DNA from: Gelidibacter japonicus
Lineage (GTDB): Bacteria; Bacteroidota; Bacteroidia; Flavobacteriales; Flavobacteriaceae
Direction of reading: 5' to 3'
Assembly (NCBI RefSeq): GCF_010725055.1
Contig: NZ_BJKB01000022.1
Coordinates: forward strand, 1-52,798
Length of the DNA stretch: 52,798 bases
Below, one piece after another: positions 46,801 through 52,798 of this stretch. Under the pieces are notes generated by a model that saw only the letters and a list, made by a program, of their open reading frames with translations, was not told the origin of the DNA and made no database searches. A program made the position numbers and the translations under genes. How positions within the stretch are numbered: position 1 is the stretch's first letter; each line of letters begins with the position of its first letter.

Positions 46801-46955
46801 ACGGCTTTATTTGTAAATGTTAAAGCCAATATATTTTTAAAGGCATTTTGCTGATTGGAAGTAAACAGTATTTTTAAATATACCTTTACCAAGGTAAAAG
46901 TTTTTCCACTTCCGGCCGAAGCATTATAGATGAGGAAAGGTTGTCTGACTTCCAT
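43809..46955 (-). CDS. AddA-like UvrD-family helicase-nuclease
   Basis: A 1048-residue superfamily 1 helicase with a C-terminal nuclease, the motor subunit of an AddAB/RecBCD-type enzyme. Walker A is YNASAGSGKTFTLVKVYL near residue 15. Motif Ia is LALTFTNKAVAEMKERV, Walker B is FIDEFQDTSVKQW, motif III is LVGDAKQAIYRWRGG, and motif VI is VVLTRAVEQLYIVS. The PD-(D/E)XK core near the C-terminus has SRPDRIIVNN and IIDYKTGAV. The gene is followed by kbl on the same strand, and the AddB-like subunit is two genes further on. Confidence 0.92.
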   Translation of the reverse strand: MEVRQPFLIYNASAGSGKTFTLVKVYLKILFTSNQQNAFKNILALTFTNKAVAEMKERVVEMLIAFSDPDILERPTPMFEILSKELNMEPKTLHEKSKIILNTIAHNYAAFDISTIDKFNHRLIRTFAHDLKLPLNFEVELDTKTILSKAVDQLIDKAGTEKQLTKILVDFAIEKADDDKSWDVAFDFNQIAQVLINENDIPYFEALKDKSIEDFKGLKTQLLKIIKTQELDVVEKSQHVLNLLDENGLEHSDFSRNSLPNHFLKLRDKNYDLKFDNKWQLEIEDTKLYPTRVSLGTAATIDTIQPILVAAFQETKEQVYQLKFLKNIMNNLTPLSVLNAIYKSLQEIKVDEDLILISEFNSLISNEIKSQPAPFIYERIGEKYRHYFIDEFQDTSVKQWENLIPLIENAISSQNLKGETGSAMLVGDAKQAIYRWRGGKAEQFIDLYTKRTQPFHIEQHIEDLPTNYRSLETIVNFNNDFFKHTSSLAFSNRSHREIYEASRQNFHLTGDGYIELSFLEFESEDKDAIYGKKVLEAIQKAQENKFELRDMCIISRKSKEGTALAEYLSVKGIPIISSESLLLKNSPEVQFLTNTIALASQPYNEMLKIEVLSYLADQHIQLDDKHLFFDNLVHLEAFEMFKALSKYNLFFDFNQFLQLPFYEAVESVVRQFNLNKTSNAYIQFFLDEVLDYSQKHNASFSDFISHWEIKKEKLSITSPQGNNAVQIMTIHKSKGLEFPVVIFPYANQDLYFDMSPKMWFPVNPEIFNGFSNVFINVNKDLEGLGELGQSLYADYRAQLELDSMNLLYVVLTRAVEQLYIVSEYDVDKGQNENPNVYSGLFINYLKSAGLWNDAEKTYTFGDPTRVLPTKKVEESTLQKRFISVAKENHDLRIVTNTGYLWDTEQEAAIEKGNLVHLIMSKIKTENDINFVFQELESKGDLNAHQSSELQPIIMQIVRHEQLKDFFLPDLTVYNERDILISGGLISRPDRIIVNNKLETVIIDYKTGAVRPSHQNQIMEYQVILEEMGFNVVKRILVYINEDIQVKEF

Positions 46956-47121
46956 TGTTTTGATTTTTCATACAAGATAAAAACTATACTTGATTTATAT
47001 GAGGAAATTTAAACTTTTCAGTGGTCAAGTGCTTTTTATACAGTGGCTGTGGCCAACGTTAAACTTTTCTTAACAGTTAGATACGAAGCCTTTAATATTT
47101 TTTAATGCACAGTTTTATGCG

Positions 47122-47129
47122 TAAATTTG
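47122..47129 (+). promoter_or_regulatory. Candidate -7 promoter element for sodA
   Basis: TAAATTTG matches TAnnTTTG, 37 nt before the start codon. A TTG at the -33 distance is not evident. Confidence 0.45.
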
Positions 47130-47166
47130 GTTTGAATAAATATTAACACTTAAAAACAGATACATT

Positions 47167-47775
47167 ATGGCTTTCGAATTACCGAAATTAAAATATGCGT
47201 ATGATGCCTTGGAGCCTCATATTGATGCAAAAACAATGGAAATCCATTACTCAAAACATCATCAAGGATATACCAATAACCTAAATGCTGCTATTGAAGG
47301 CACTGATTTGGCAGGAAAAACTATTGAAAATATCTTGATCAACTTGGATATGGATAAAAAAGCTGTTAGAAATAATGGTGGTGGTTTCTACAATCATTCC
47401 CTATTTTGGGAAATTATGAATCCAGAAGGCAAAGGACGTTTGTCAGGAGAATTAAAAGATGCTATTGAAGCAGCCTATGATTCAGTTGATGCTTTTAAAG
47501 ATGAGTTCAGTAAAGCTGCTGCAACCCAATTTGGTTCTGGATGGGCTTGGTTATGTGTACACAAAGGCGGAAAAGTAGAAATTTGCTCAACTCCAAACCA
47601 GGACAATCCGTTGATGCCAGGGGTTGGATGTGGTGGAACACCAATATTAGGATTGGATGTTTGGGAGCATGCTTATTACTTGAAATACCAAAACAGAAGA
47701 CCTGATTATATCAATGCATTTTTTAATGTGATCAATTGGAATGAGGTTGAAAGACGTTATGCGGAAGCGAAATAA
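47167..47775 (+). CDS. sodA: Superoxide dismutase, Fe/Mn type
   Basis: A 202-residue cytoplasmic enzyme that converts superoxide to oxygen and hydrogen peroxide. [20 protein letters not shown] is the standard N-terminus. The four metal ligands lie in [12 protein letters not shown] (His), [11 protein letters not shown] (His) and [16 protein letters not shown] (Asp and His). FGSGWAWLC is the substrate channel region. Whether iron or manganese is used cannot be decided from the sequence. It has its own -7 element and two terminator-like hairpins downstream. Confidence 0.95.
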   Translation: MAFELPKLKYAYDALEPHIDAKTMEIHYSKHHQGYTNNLNAAIEGTDLAGKTIENILINLDMDKKAVRNNGGGFYNHSLFWEIMNPEGKGRLSGELKDAIEAAYDSVDAFKDEFSKAAATQFGSGWAWLCVHKGGKVEICSTPNQDNPLMPGVGCGGTPILGLDVWEHAYYLKYQNRRPDYINAFFNVINWNEVERRYAEAK

Positions 47776-47799
47776 GATTTTCTAAAAAGCTTATATACC

Positions 47800-47834
47800 A
47801 ACCTACAAGGTTTTTAAAATCTTGTAGGTTTTTT
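47800..47834 (+). terminator. Hairpin repeat acting as terminator after sodA
   Basis: AACCTACAAG (47800-47809) pairs with CTTGTAGGTT (47821-47830), with a TTTT/AAAA inner stem, followed by T residues. The TTTTTAAAA centre is shared with the hairpin repeat at 10725, so the two belong to similar dispersed hairpins. Confidence 0.75.
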
Positions 47835-47852
47835 AATACTTTATAGCAAGCT

Positions 47853-47881
47853 AAGCGAATCTAAAAAGGTTCGCTTTTTTT
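47853..47881 (+). terminator. Second terminator-like hairpin downstream of sodA
   Basis: AAGCGAA (47853-47859) pairs with TTCGCTT (47870-47876) around a 10-base loop, followed by a T-run. Confidence 0.7.
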
Positions 47882-47958
47882 ATGTGGAATTGTGGATTTT
47901 TGAAAAAGTCCATGTTGGGATTTGAATTTTGAGATACTCGCCTTCACGGGTATTCATG

Positions 47959-48030
47959 AAAAAAGGTGGACGAGTGTCCACCTTTTTTGCCCCAAATCTA
48001 CCATAAACTTAACCTACTTATGTTATGGTG
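47959..48030 (-). ncRNA. Candidate small RNA, copy A
   Basis: On the minus strand a transcript of about 72 nt is predicted. It starts near 48030, forms a 5' hairpin with CCAT/ATGG and AAC/GTT pairs around a 13-base loop, continues through TAGATTTGGGGC, and ends in a perfect terminator (GGTGGAC/GTCCACC, loop 4) plus six T residues. The 49-base block 47983-48031 is 98% identical to 48261-48309 in copy B, and the terminator stem covaries between copies. A -7 box TATATTTG is at 48034-48041. Rfam's Flavo-1 family is one candidate to test; I cannot confirm membership. No sizeable protein is encoded. Confidence 0.6.
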
Positions 48031-48033
48031 AAA

Positions 48034-48041
48034 CAAATATA
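48034..48041 (-). promoter_or_regulatory. Candidate -7 promoter element for small RNA copy A
   Basis: Read on the minus strand this is TATATTTG, an exact TAnnTTTG match, two bases upstream of the conserved block. This spacing puts the transcript start at the base of the first hairpin. Confidence 0.5.
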
Positions 48042-48234
48042 GGTGGACTAAAATGTAAAAATTCAATTTATTAGATAAACTACGAATAAATTAGGCTGAA
48101 TGATGAATTTGGGTAAATAAACCCAAATCGAAGGTGTCATAGTTAAAAGTAATTGCTTGGAGTTGAAAGTAAGTATTTGAATGAAGTATATTATACACTT
48201 AAAAGCTTATTTAAACACTACTAAAAAAGGGCAT

Positions 48235-48308
48235 AAAAAAAGGTAAACAGAAGTTTACCTTTTTTTGCCCCAAATCTACCATGAACTTAACCTACTTATG
48301 TTATGGTG
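48235..48308 (-). ncRNA. Candidate small RNA, copy B
   Basis: A second copy of the element at 47959-48030, 275 nt away in the same orientation. The conserved block differs from copy A at one base, which sits unpaired in the 5' hairpin. The terminator stem is GGTAAAC/GTTTACC where copy A has GGTGGAC/GTCCACC, so two positions changed on both arms and pairing was kept. A -7-like box TACTTTAG (48312-48319) lies at the same distance as in copy A. The end of the PurF-like gene lies 113 nt upstream, so read-through transcripts are also possible. Confidence 0.6.
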
Positions 48309-48311
48309 ATA

Positions 48312-48319
48312 CTAAAGTA
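48312..48319 (-). promoter_or_regulatory. Candidate -7-like element for small RNA copy B
   Basis: Read on the minus strand this is TACTTTAG, one mismatch from TAnnTTTG, at exactly the spacing seen in copy A. Confidence 0.35.
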
Positions 48320-48421
48320 TATTGAATTTCAACAACTTGATATAAAATTTAGATGAATTACCAAATTATCCGATTAAAAGACTTTTTGATAGATAAAGTG
48401 GCTGATTGCCTTCTTTTAAAT

Positions 48422-50320
48422 TTAATAAGCACGTTTGTTATTTCCTTCGTAAAAGTTAATGAATGCCCTGTTGACAACTCGATTTCCGCCAACCGTAGGA
48501 TAATTTCCTGTAAAATACCAATCGCCCAAATTTTTGGGACAAGCTATATGTAGGTTTTCTATGGTCTGAAATATGGTCTTGACCTCTGTCTTTACGCTTG
48601 GGTCACAAATAAGTTCTGCAATCTTATCCGAAATTTGTTCTGCACTAAACTGATTGTAAAGTTCTTTGACAAAATTTCTAACCTCTTTGTCCTCCAACTG
48701 CACTTGTTCTAGACATTTTTTATAAACTTCTTCTACCAGATGGTATTTGTCATTTTCCTTGAGCAGTTCAAGCATGGCTCTAAATGCGATTAGGTCTTCC
48801 AATTTTGCCATGTCAATCCCATAGCAATCAGGATAACGAATTTGAGGTGCAGAGGAGACGACGATTATTTTTTTAGGATGGAGCCTTTCCATCATTTTAA
48901 TGATACTTTTCTTTAAAGTGGTGCCACGTACAATACTATCATCGATAATCACTAGGTTGTCCGTAGGTTTTATGACACCGTAGGTAATATCATAGACGTG
49001 AGCCACTAAATCATCTCTGCTGCTATCTTCAGTGATGAACGTTCGGAGTTTAACGTCCTTGATGGCTATCTTTTCTATTCGAGGACGTTCAGATAATATT
49101 TGTGTGACTCTTTCGGCAGAAAGTTCACCATTGCCACTAATAATAGCTTCGGTTTTCTTTTTGTTGAGATGGTCTTCTACGGTCTCAATCATTCCAAAGA
49201 AGGAGGTTTCTGCGGTGTTTGGAATATAAGAAAACACGGTGTTTTTCGTGTCAAAGTTAATGGCTTCCAAGACTTTTGGCATGAGCAGTTTACCTAAATT
49301 TTTTCGCTCTTGATAAATTTCGGCATCGCTACCTCGAGAAAAATAAATCCGTTCAAAGGAACAAGCTTTGCGTTCCAATGGTTTCAGTATTTTTTTAATG
49401 CTCGTTTCTCCTGATTTTTTAGTGATAATGGCATGGCCAGGTGTTAGTTCTTTAACATCCTCAAAGTTGACATTGAATACGGTTTGTATGACGGGGCGTT
49501 CAGATGCAACCACCACGACTTCATCATCTTGGTAATAGTAAGCCGGCCTGATTCCCGCAGGATCACGTAACACAAAGGAGTCACCATGTCCTAAAAGCCC
49601 AGCTATGGCGTAACCTCCATCCCAGTCCTTTGCGGAACGTTTCAGGATTTTTGCAACGTTGAGTCGGTCAGCTATCAATGGTGAGCATTCGTTTTTATTG
49701 TATCCCTCATGCTTCAATTGCTTGTATTTTTTAGCAACGGCATCATCTAAAAAATGACCGATTTTCTCCATAATGGTAACGGTATCTGCCTTTTCCTTTG
49801 GATGCTGTCCGATTTTGACCAAGCCTTCAAATAATTCATTCACATTGGTCATGTTAAAATTTCCAGCAACAATCAGGTTTCTGTGCATCCAATTGTTCTG
49901 TCGCAAAAATGGATGAACGTTTTCAACACTGTTTTTTCCGAAAGTGCCGTAACGCACGTGTCCCAAAAGTACCTCTCCTATATAAGGAATGTTCTTTTTT
50001 TGTAAGGCCACATCATCGGTGTATTCTGGATGCTCAGTAAATTCTCTATTGATGCGCTCATTGATTTGGGCAAAAATGTCCTGAATGGGTTGTTGTGCAA
50101 TAGAGCGTACACGACTGATATATCGCTCTCCCGGTGCCGTATCGAGTTTAATGCTTGCAAAACCAGCGCCATCTTGTCCACGATTGTGCTGTTTTTCCAT
50201 CATCAAATACATTTTATTGACACCATAAAATGCACTGCCGTATTTTTCTTTATAAAATTCTAAAGGCTTTAAAAGTCTGATAAGCGCAATTCCGCACTCA
50301 TGTTTTATCGCATCACTCAT
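48422..50320 (-). CDS. PurF-like amidophosphoribosyltransferase, long form
   Basis: A 632-residue glutamine amidotransferase fused to a phosphoribosyltransferase, the reaction type that starts purine synthesis from PRPP and glutamine. The N-terminal Cys nucleophile is Cys9 in MSDAIKHECGIAL, which implies removal of an eight-residue propeptide, as in Bacillus PurF. The PRPP loop is VIIDDSIVRGTTLKKSI near residue 455. The protein is over 100 residues longer than usual PurF (about 480-510), with extra sequence in the N-terminal half and at the C-terminus. Bacteroidota have such a long form beside a normal PurF, so its true substrate is uncertain. Confidence 0.85.
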   Translation of the reverse strand: MSDAIKHECGIALIRLLKPLEFYKEKYGSAFYGVNKMYLMMEKQHNRGQDGAGFASIKLDTAPGERYISRVRSIAQQPIQDIFAQINERINREFTEHPEYTDDVALQKKNIPYIGEVLLGHVRYGTFGKNSVENVHPFLRQNNWMHRNLIVAGNFNMTNVNELFEGLVKIGQHPKEKADTVTIMEKIGHFLDDAVAKKYKQLKHEGYNKNECSPLIADRLNVAKILKRSAKDWDGGYAIAGLLGHGDSFVLRDPAGIRPAYYYQDDEVVVVASERPVIQTVFNVNFEDVKELTPGHAIITKKSGETSIKKILKPLERKACSFERIYFSRGSDAEIYQERKNLGKLLMPKVLEAINFDTKNTVFSYIPNTAETSFFGMIETVEDHLNKKKTEAIISGNGELSAERVTQILSERPRIEKIAIKDVKLRTFITEDSSRDDLVAHVYDITYGVIKPTDNLVIIDDSIVRGTTLKKSIIKMMERLHPKKIIVVSSAPQIRYPDCYGIDMAKLEDLIAFRAMLELLKENDKYHLVEEVYKKCLEQVQLEDKEVRNFVKELYNQFSAEQISDKIAELICDPSVKTEVKTIFQTIENLHIACPKNLGDWYFTGNYPTVGGNRVVNRAFINFYEGNNKRAY

Positions 50321-50408
50321 TGGGTTTTTTCAATTTTAGATTCGCTACAGTTTATTGAGGGTTAGTCTTAATAAGTTGAGAATTATTACAAACTAGGGTT
50401 ATTAAAAA

Positions 50409-50430
50409 ACGCGCTCCATTTAGAGCGCGT
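50409..50430 (-). terminator. Intrinsic terminator after the PfkB kinase gene
   Basis: ACGCGCTC (50409-50416) pairs perfectly with GAGCGCGT (50423-50430) around a 6-base loop. On the minus strand it is followed by a T-run. It separates the kinase gene from the PurF-like gene. Confidence 0.85.
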
Positions 50431-50534
50431 TGATTTATATCAATTCATTTTTTATATGTTTCCAAGAAGCATTATTAAAAATCATATGAAACAGTTTTTT
50501 AGTTCTAATGATAGGTTCTTTACAAACTTTTTGA

Positions 50535-51461
50535 TTACTCTAAAATAATCTCGAATTTGGTCAATTGTTTAAATTGATCCAATCGCTGGTACACTTCTCT
50601 GTCTTGGAGTTCCTCCATGCGTTCTGTTCCGAATTTTTCTACACAAAACGATGCTAATGTGGAACCGTAAATAACGGCAGTTTTCATATTCTCAAAAGAG
50701 TAATCTTCCGTTTTTGTCAAATATCCGGCAAATCCCCCAGCAAATGTGTCGCCAGCACCAGTTGGATCAAATACCTCTTTCAAAGGCAAGGCTGGTGCAA
50801 AAAAGACATTTTCGCCATGGAATAATAAGGCACCGTGCTCTCCTTTTTTAATGACCACATATTTTGGGCCCATCTTATGAATTTTTTGGGCGGCCACTAC
50901 CAGCGAATATTCTCCGGTCAACTGACGGGCTTCTTCATCGTTGATTGTAATGACGTCCACTTTATTGATGACTGCTTTTAATTCATCAAGAGCGCAATCC
51001 ATCCAAAAGTTCATGGTATCTAAAATCACCATTTTTGGTTTTTTGTTCATTTGCTCCAAAACACTCATTTGAACCAAAGGATGCAGGTTGCCGAGCATGA
51101 CTACCTCTGCGTTTTTATAATCTTCCGGAACCACGGGATTGAAATCGGCAAGGACGTTAAGCTCTGTTGCCAAAGTGTCACGAGTGTTCATATCGTTATG
51201 ATATTTGCCTCTCCAAAAGAAGGTTTTGCCCTCTTTTACAATTTCAACACCAGAAATATCAAGATTTTTATTAGCTAATAAGTCTAAGTATTCTTTAGGA
51301 AAATCACCCCCAACAACCGAAACAATGGCGGCATCTACATTAAATTGGGATGCAGCCAAGCCTATAAAGGTTGCAGCACCACCCAAGATTTTATCAGTTT
51401 TTCCAAAAGGTGTTTCGATAGCGTCAAAGGCAACGGTACCTACAATTACTAATTTGCTCAT
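50535..51461 (-). CDS. PfkB family carbohydrate/nucleoside kinase
   Basis: A 308-residue ribokinase-fold kinase. The N-terminus MSKLVIVGTVAFDAIETPFG and GGAATFIGLAASQF match the family. The anion hole and catalytic base are in FDPTGAGDTFAGGFAGYL near residue 235. TINDEEARQLTG is the other PfkB signature. Likely substrates are a sugar or nucleoside, perhaps adenosine or inosine given the PurF-like gene next to it, but this is inference. A -7 element lies at 51484 and a strong terminator ends the gene. Confidence 0.9.
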   Translation of the reverse strand: MSKLVIVGTVAFDAIETPFGKTDKILGGAATFIGLAASQFNVDAAIVSVVGGDFPKEYLDLLANKNLDISGVEIVKEGKTFFWRGKYHNDMNTRDTLATELNVLADFNPVVPEDYKNAEVVMLGNLHPLVQMSVLEQMNKKPKMVILDTMNFWMDCALDELKAVINKVDVITINDEEARQLTGEYSLVVAAQKIHKMGPKYVVIKKGEHGALLFHGENVFFAPALPLKEVFDPTGAGDTFAGGFAGYLTKTEDYSFENMKTAVIYGSTLASFCVEKFGTERMEELQDREVYQRLDQFKQLTKFEIILE

Positions 51462-51483
51462 ATTGCGGTTTCAAAATTTGGTG

Positions 51484-51491
51484 CAAAGATA
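51484..51491 (-). promoter_or_regulatory. Candidate -7 promoter element for the PfkB kinase gene
   Basis: Read on the minus strand this is TATCTTTG, matching TAnnTTTG, 22 nt before the start codon. Confidence 0.45.
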
Positions 51492-51541
51492 ATGCTTTTT
51501 AGCTTCGAATTCAGCACTATTTTCGAGGAATTTATGTGTGT

Positions 51542-52339
51542 TTATTCGGGATTGAAATGTCGCAAAAAGGCATTGGGGTCATTTAAAAACGATTTTGTAA
51601 CCGAATAATGATCCGTGTTTTCGAGTGGGGTTGCCTGCATTGCCTCATTGGTAATCTCATAAATGGTTGCTCCAGGATAAGCCATCAGCATGGGGGAATG
51701 TGTGGCAATAATGAATTGGGATAAGTGATTTTGCAGGTGGTTATGGAGAAAATAGATAAAAGATAATTGTTTTGATGGAGAAAGTGCGGCTTCGGGCTCA
51801 TCCAATACATAAATACCTGGCGACTTTATCATTTGCTCCATGATATGAAGATAGGCTTCCCCGTGGGAAAAGGCATTTAATTCCTGACCATAGTTTTTCC
51901 GCATATAGCGCAGTTGGTAATTGGCATTTTCTTTCATTTGACTGATGATGTGATCCGGAACATGGCCTTCCAAATCAGAAAATTTATTTTGAATCTGGGC
52001 ATCTGTTCTATTCACACTGTTCAGATAATCGCCAAAATCTTCAGCCCTAAAGAAAAATCCTGTAGGACGTTCAATGGTCCAAGTGAGCTCCAAATAGGGC
52101 AGTAGTCGTTTTGCCGCATCAAAACTAGGTTTGTTGTAATCGGCGCCGTCCAAGTGAGGGAGCTGTAATCTACATGCCAATGTTTCCAGCAAGGTCGATT
52201 TTCCTGAACCGTTTTCTCCAACCAGAAATGTGATTGAGTTGGATACATCAGTGTTTTTCGCATATTTGATCGCGGGAATATCATACGGGAAAGGATGGGT
52301 TCTGTTGGTTTCAATATGTATGGAAGACAGGTAGGACAT
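51542..52339 (-). CDS. AAA family ATPase, ABC-type fold
   Basis: A 265-residue cytoplasmic ATPase of the AAA_23/ABC-like type without transmembrane segments. Walker A is LVGENGSGKSTLLETLA near residue 40. The signature-like LNAFSHGEAYLHIME is followed by Walker B IYVLDEPEAALSPSKQ and the His switch IATHSPMLMAYP. Proteins of this type are common stand-alone ATPases; some act in phage defence beside a nuclease, but no such partner is adjacent here. The ATG at 52339 is chosen over an in-frame TTG at 52351. Confidence 0.88.
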   Translation of the reverse strand: MSYLSSIHIETNRTHPFPYDIPAIKYAKNTDVSNSITFLVGENGSGKSTLLETLACRLQLPHLDGADYNKPSFDAAKRLLPYLELTWTIERPTGFFFRAEDFGDYLNSVNRTDAQIQNKFSDLEGHVPDHIISQMKENANYQLRYMRKNYGQELNAFSHGEAYLHIMEQMIKSPGIYVLDEPEAALSPSKQLSFIYFLHNHLQNHLSQFIIATHSPMLMAYPGATIYEITNEAMQATPLENTDHYSVTKSFLNDPNAFLRHFNPE

Positions 52340-52678
52340 TGTTTTTATCAAAGAAATACGATATTTATAGGAATCAAGATACTTATTTTAATTCTTTTAA
52401 TTTGGAGAACAACAAGTAAATAGAATTATCACAACGCCATAAAACCGTTTGACATGAATGATGCGCATTCTCACAAATATGATTAGAGTTGAAGACAATA
52501 CAGTTTTTATTCAGAGAGTTATGTGCCAAAAGCAGCTGTGCCAATAAGCCATATTCGTCAAGAAACCTTTAGAAACATATTTCTAAACCTTTGCTTCCGA
52601 GAGGTTTCAAATATAAGTAGCTATTTCGGGGTGATGGTGCCACGCTTTCGTCTTTCACTTTTTAAAAACTATCATTAC
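52340..52678. other. Gene-free stretch with a possible decayed reading frame
   Basis: No convincing gene. On the minus strand one frame is open for 61 codons (52568 down to the stop at 52383-52385), with LDEYGLLAQLLLAHNSLNKN near its start. Beyond an in-frame TAA at 52569-52571 it continues for about 30 codons. The peptide has several Cys residues and no family I recognise. It could be an old gene fragment or chance. Confidence 0.25.
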
Positions 52679-52794
52679 TGTCCCATTAAAACTTAAAATT
52701 GTTCTTTGAAATATTTGAAATTTAGTTGGTTATAGAGGTTTGTCAGCCGAACGGACTTGAAAACATAGCTTTGTTGCCAGATGAATCTGCCAAC
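52679..52794 (-). mobile_element. Possible mobile-element edge at the right end, inverted relative to the left end
   Basis: On the minus strand a 33-codon open frame (with NLYNQLNFKYFKEQF at its end) stops at 52693-52695. The 13-mer TTTTAATGGGACA follows at 52691-52679. The sequence matches bases 35-121 at the left end in three collinear blocks (14, 7 and 8-13 identical bases). The translated ends are also alike (LNFKMTKNE against LNFKYFKEQ). An in-frame stop at 52795-52797 shows that this copy may be damaged. Confidence 0.35.
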
Positions 52795-52798
52795 CTAT

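Noticed and set aside
47960-48010. Short open frame starting ATG GTA GAT inside small-RNA copy A, also partly present in copy B
   Set aside because: The two frames diverge completely after seven codons because the terminator stem changes as pairs, and the peptide would run through the terminator. RNA structure explains the conservation better.
47941-48330. CRISPR-like direct repeats
   Set aside because: Only two copies, spaced by about 230 bases, with hairpin and terminator structure. There is no array and no cas gene in the window.
51542-52339. Defence-island reading of the AAA ATPase
   Set aside because: No nuclease, reverse transcriptase, toxin or methyltransferase partner is adjacent; the neighbours are a metabolic kinase and gene-free DNA.

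Overview
The window looks like chromosomal DNA of a marine-type member of the Flavobacteriaceae (Bacteroidota). The DNA is AT-rich. Several genes are preceded by the Bacteroidota -7 promoter element TAnnTTTG and few have a Shine-Dalgarno sequence. The protein families are typical of the group: a SusC-like receptor, an alpha-2-macroglobulin with a TonB plug, an OmpA protein with thrombospondin type 3 repeats, a PID-type C-terminal sorting signal and a 632-residue PurF-like enzyme. Most of it is housekeeping DNA, with one accessory locus and several small unannotated elements.

Layout. 1-2052: a possible mobile-element edge, an alpha/beta hydrolase and a decayed acyl-CoA ligase. 2053-8034: a small sorted membrane protein, riboflavin synthase, pdxA, then the fatty-acid cluster DUF177-rpmF-fabH-accB-accC. 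8035-11736: a gene relic, an FAD oxidoreductase, mtgA overlapping a GreA-like gene, and an orphan ABC ATPase bracketed by hairpin repeats. 11804-17453 (minus strand): prolyl oligopeptidase lipoprotein, asd, mscL, alr and tdk. 17557-21144 (plus): an unknown conserved gene with rsmI, a disulfide-oxidoreductase-family flavoprotein and a uracil-DNA glycosylase family protein. 21239-28662 (minus): two large genes 5 nt apart, a SusC-like barrel and an alpha-2-macroglobulin. 29164-37880: aspA, an OsmC protein, recJ, an MFS transporter, lpxH-like, queD-like, a 2OG-Fe(II) oxygenase and a GNAT acetyltransferase. 38145-38218: tRNA-Ala(GGC). 38280-46955 (minus): AddA- and AddB-like recombination subunits with kbl and ompA between them. 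47167-52339: sodA, two small-RNA candidates, a PurF-like gene, a PfkB kinase and an AAA ATPase. The last 450 bases hold no convincing gene and end in sequence related, in inverted orientation, to the first 120 bases.

The most unusual locus is 21239-28662. The SusC-like protein has a signal peptide, a carboxypeptidase-regulatory-like domain and a long beta-barrel region, but I see no plug domain. The next gene, surely cotranscribed, is an alpha-2-macroglobulin with a thioester motif. It carries a SusC-type TonB-box-like segment and plug at about the place where animal alpha-2-macroglobulins have the bait region. This suggests a split transporter in which the macroglobulin supplies the plug in trans. 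The second most interesting signal is a pair of roughly 73-nt small-RNA candidates at 47959-48030 and 48235-48308. Each has a conserved 5' hairpin, a terminator whose stem differs by compensatory changes, and a -7-like box at the same distance.
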